Below, in pieces: positions 4,976 to 5,490 of a stretch of DNA of 5,490 bases (position 1 is the stretch's first letter; each line of letters begins with the position of its first letter). A program made the position numbers and the translations under genes. The notes under the pieces were generated by a model. That model worked only from the letters and a program-made list of their open reading frames with translations, was not told the origin of the DNA and did no database searches. The stretch spans positions 1-5,490 of the forward strand of contig VBKX01000054.1 of NCBI GenBank assembly GCA_005879435.1, given 5' to 3'. Source of the DNA: Deltaproteobacteria bacterium (GTDB taxonomy: Bacteria; Desulfobacterota; Binatia; UBA9968).

Positions 4976-5332
4976 ATGCATAGAGCCTGTATCGTAACTT
5001 GCCTTACAGCTTCTACGCTCACCTTAGTCGTGGCGGCGCATTCAGCGCCGCTTAAAAAAGAGGAGCATGAAAAACCGAAGACAACGCCGATAACGTACAG
5101 CGAGCTTCAGCGCGACGAGATCGCTTTTTACAACGATCTAAAAACTTTGCGTCGAGATCTGCGTCATCCCCTGAGTCTAATGACAATTGCCGAAGATCGC
5201 AGTGACGTCCAAGAGGATTGGATGAATATTGTCGTGGACCGAGATCCACACAAGCGGGAATCGAACGGTTCGCTGACAGAACTGGTGCGACGCCAACAAC
5301 GATCCGAATCGTCGACGAAGAGGCATTCGTAG
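4976..5332 (+). CDS. Small exported, highly charged helical protein, function unknown
   Basis: A 118-residue protein with a Sec-type signal peptide (MHR, a hydrophobic stretch to VVAAHSA, likely cleavage after residue 24). The mature part of about 94 residues is rich in K, R, E and D and should be periplasmic. It contains two short helix-like blocks of similar pattern, LKTLRRDLRHPLS and IAEDRSDVQEDWMNI, with alternating acidic and basic residues and an 'I-xDR-x(1)-D-hxxDW' look. I have seen this pattern in uncharacterised small periplasmic proteins but cannot name a family. There is no lipobox and no cysteine in the mature part. The tail is Ser/Arg-rich. AAGGAG five bases upstream makes the start firm. 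A sigma-54-like site (4809) and a tandem AT-rich palindrome (4945) lie upstream, and a GC-rich palindrome lies about 120 bp downstream. Confidence 0.8.
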   Translation: MHRACIVTCLTASTLTLVVAAHSAPLKKEEHEKPKTTPITYSELQRDEIAFYNDLKTLRRDLRHPLSLMTIAEDRSDVQEDWMNIVVDRDPHKRESNGSLTELVRRQQRSESSTKRHS

Positions 5333-5451
5333 TGCGGCAAGATATTTAGCTGCGGGAGTGATTAGCGCTCAGAGCCGTAAACTCATCGTTTGGAATCAAC
5401 TATGATTTTAGTCGATCGATATCCAGCCAAAACTTCAAGCGGGTCGAGGGT

Positions 5452-5467
5452 CCGCCGCGCGCGGCGG
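5452..5467. terminator. GC-rich palindrome, possible weak terminator
   Basis: CCGCCGCGCGCGGCGG is a perfect 16-bp palindrome that can fold as a 6-bp stem with a CGCG loop. It is followed by CTTT, so the T-run is short. It lies 120 bp after the stop of the exported-protein gene, the only candidate end for that transcript before the window closes. Confidence 0.4.
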
Positions 5468-5490
5468 CTTTAAAAGCTTCCTGACTAAAG

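Noticed and set aside
4928..5413. Repeated 9-mer ATTTTAGTC (4928-4936 and 5405-5413) flanking the exported-protein gene, considered as an attachment-site or element-end pair
   Set aside because: Nine-base repeats arise many times by chance in 5.5 kb, and there is no transposase, integrase or target duplication.
1..5490. CRISPR arrays, tRNA or rRNA genes, insertion sequences
   Set aside because: No regularly spaced repeats, cloverleaf or rRNA-like sequence, and no transposase reading frames or terminal inverted repeats were seen on either strand.

Overview
The window looks like chromosomal DNA from a Gram-negative bacterium with moderately high GC that uses sigma-54 (RpoN). It carries a histidine kinase/NtrC-type regulator pair, sigma-54-like promoters, and two small proteins with Sec signal peptides behind strong Shine-Dalgarno sites. 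The style (DUF4118-type sensor kinase, Fis-HTH activator, stand-alone receiver, small secreted proteins with a GDVI-FYGPCDE motif) reminds me of deltaproteobacterial, NC10/Methylomirabilota, Nitrospirota or Acidobacteriota-like genomes. I cannot fix the phylum by reading alone.

Left part (1-3185, all + strand): a membrane-anchored sensor histidine kinase (72-1355) overlaps the start of an NtrC-family sigma-54 activator (1327-2671). The activator is broken. About 50 bp is missing near 1821-1823, which removes the whole Walker A segment and shifts the frame. The receiver, the rest of the AAA+ domain and the Fis-type HTH are otherwise well preserved, so the lesion is recent or an assembly error. 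A stand-alone CheY-like receiver (2817-3185) follows, with a good sigma-54 -24/-12 promoter just upstream (2776-2791).

Middle (3186-3996): about 810 bp without a convincing gene. It holds a long GC-rich inverted repeat, two doubtful minus-strand ORFs, and a perfect 13-bp hairpin that probably ends the next gene.

Right part (3997-5490): a small secreted protein on the minus strand (3997-4302). Behind it on the same strand is a shortened, decayed paralogue (4443-4583) with ATA where the start codon should be. That paralogue still has a strong Shine-Dalgarno and the best sigma-54 promoter in the window (4632-4647, minus). Divergent from it lie a weaker sigma-54-like site (4809-4824, +) and a second small exported, highly charged protein (4976-5332, +).

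Working model (inference): the kinase and NtrC-type activator control a local sigma-54 regulon made of the single-domain receiver and one or more small secreted proteins. As written in this sequence, the activator lacks its ATP-binding loop, and one regulon member lacks its start codon. The module would then be decaying, unless these are sequence errors.
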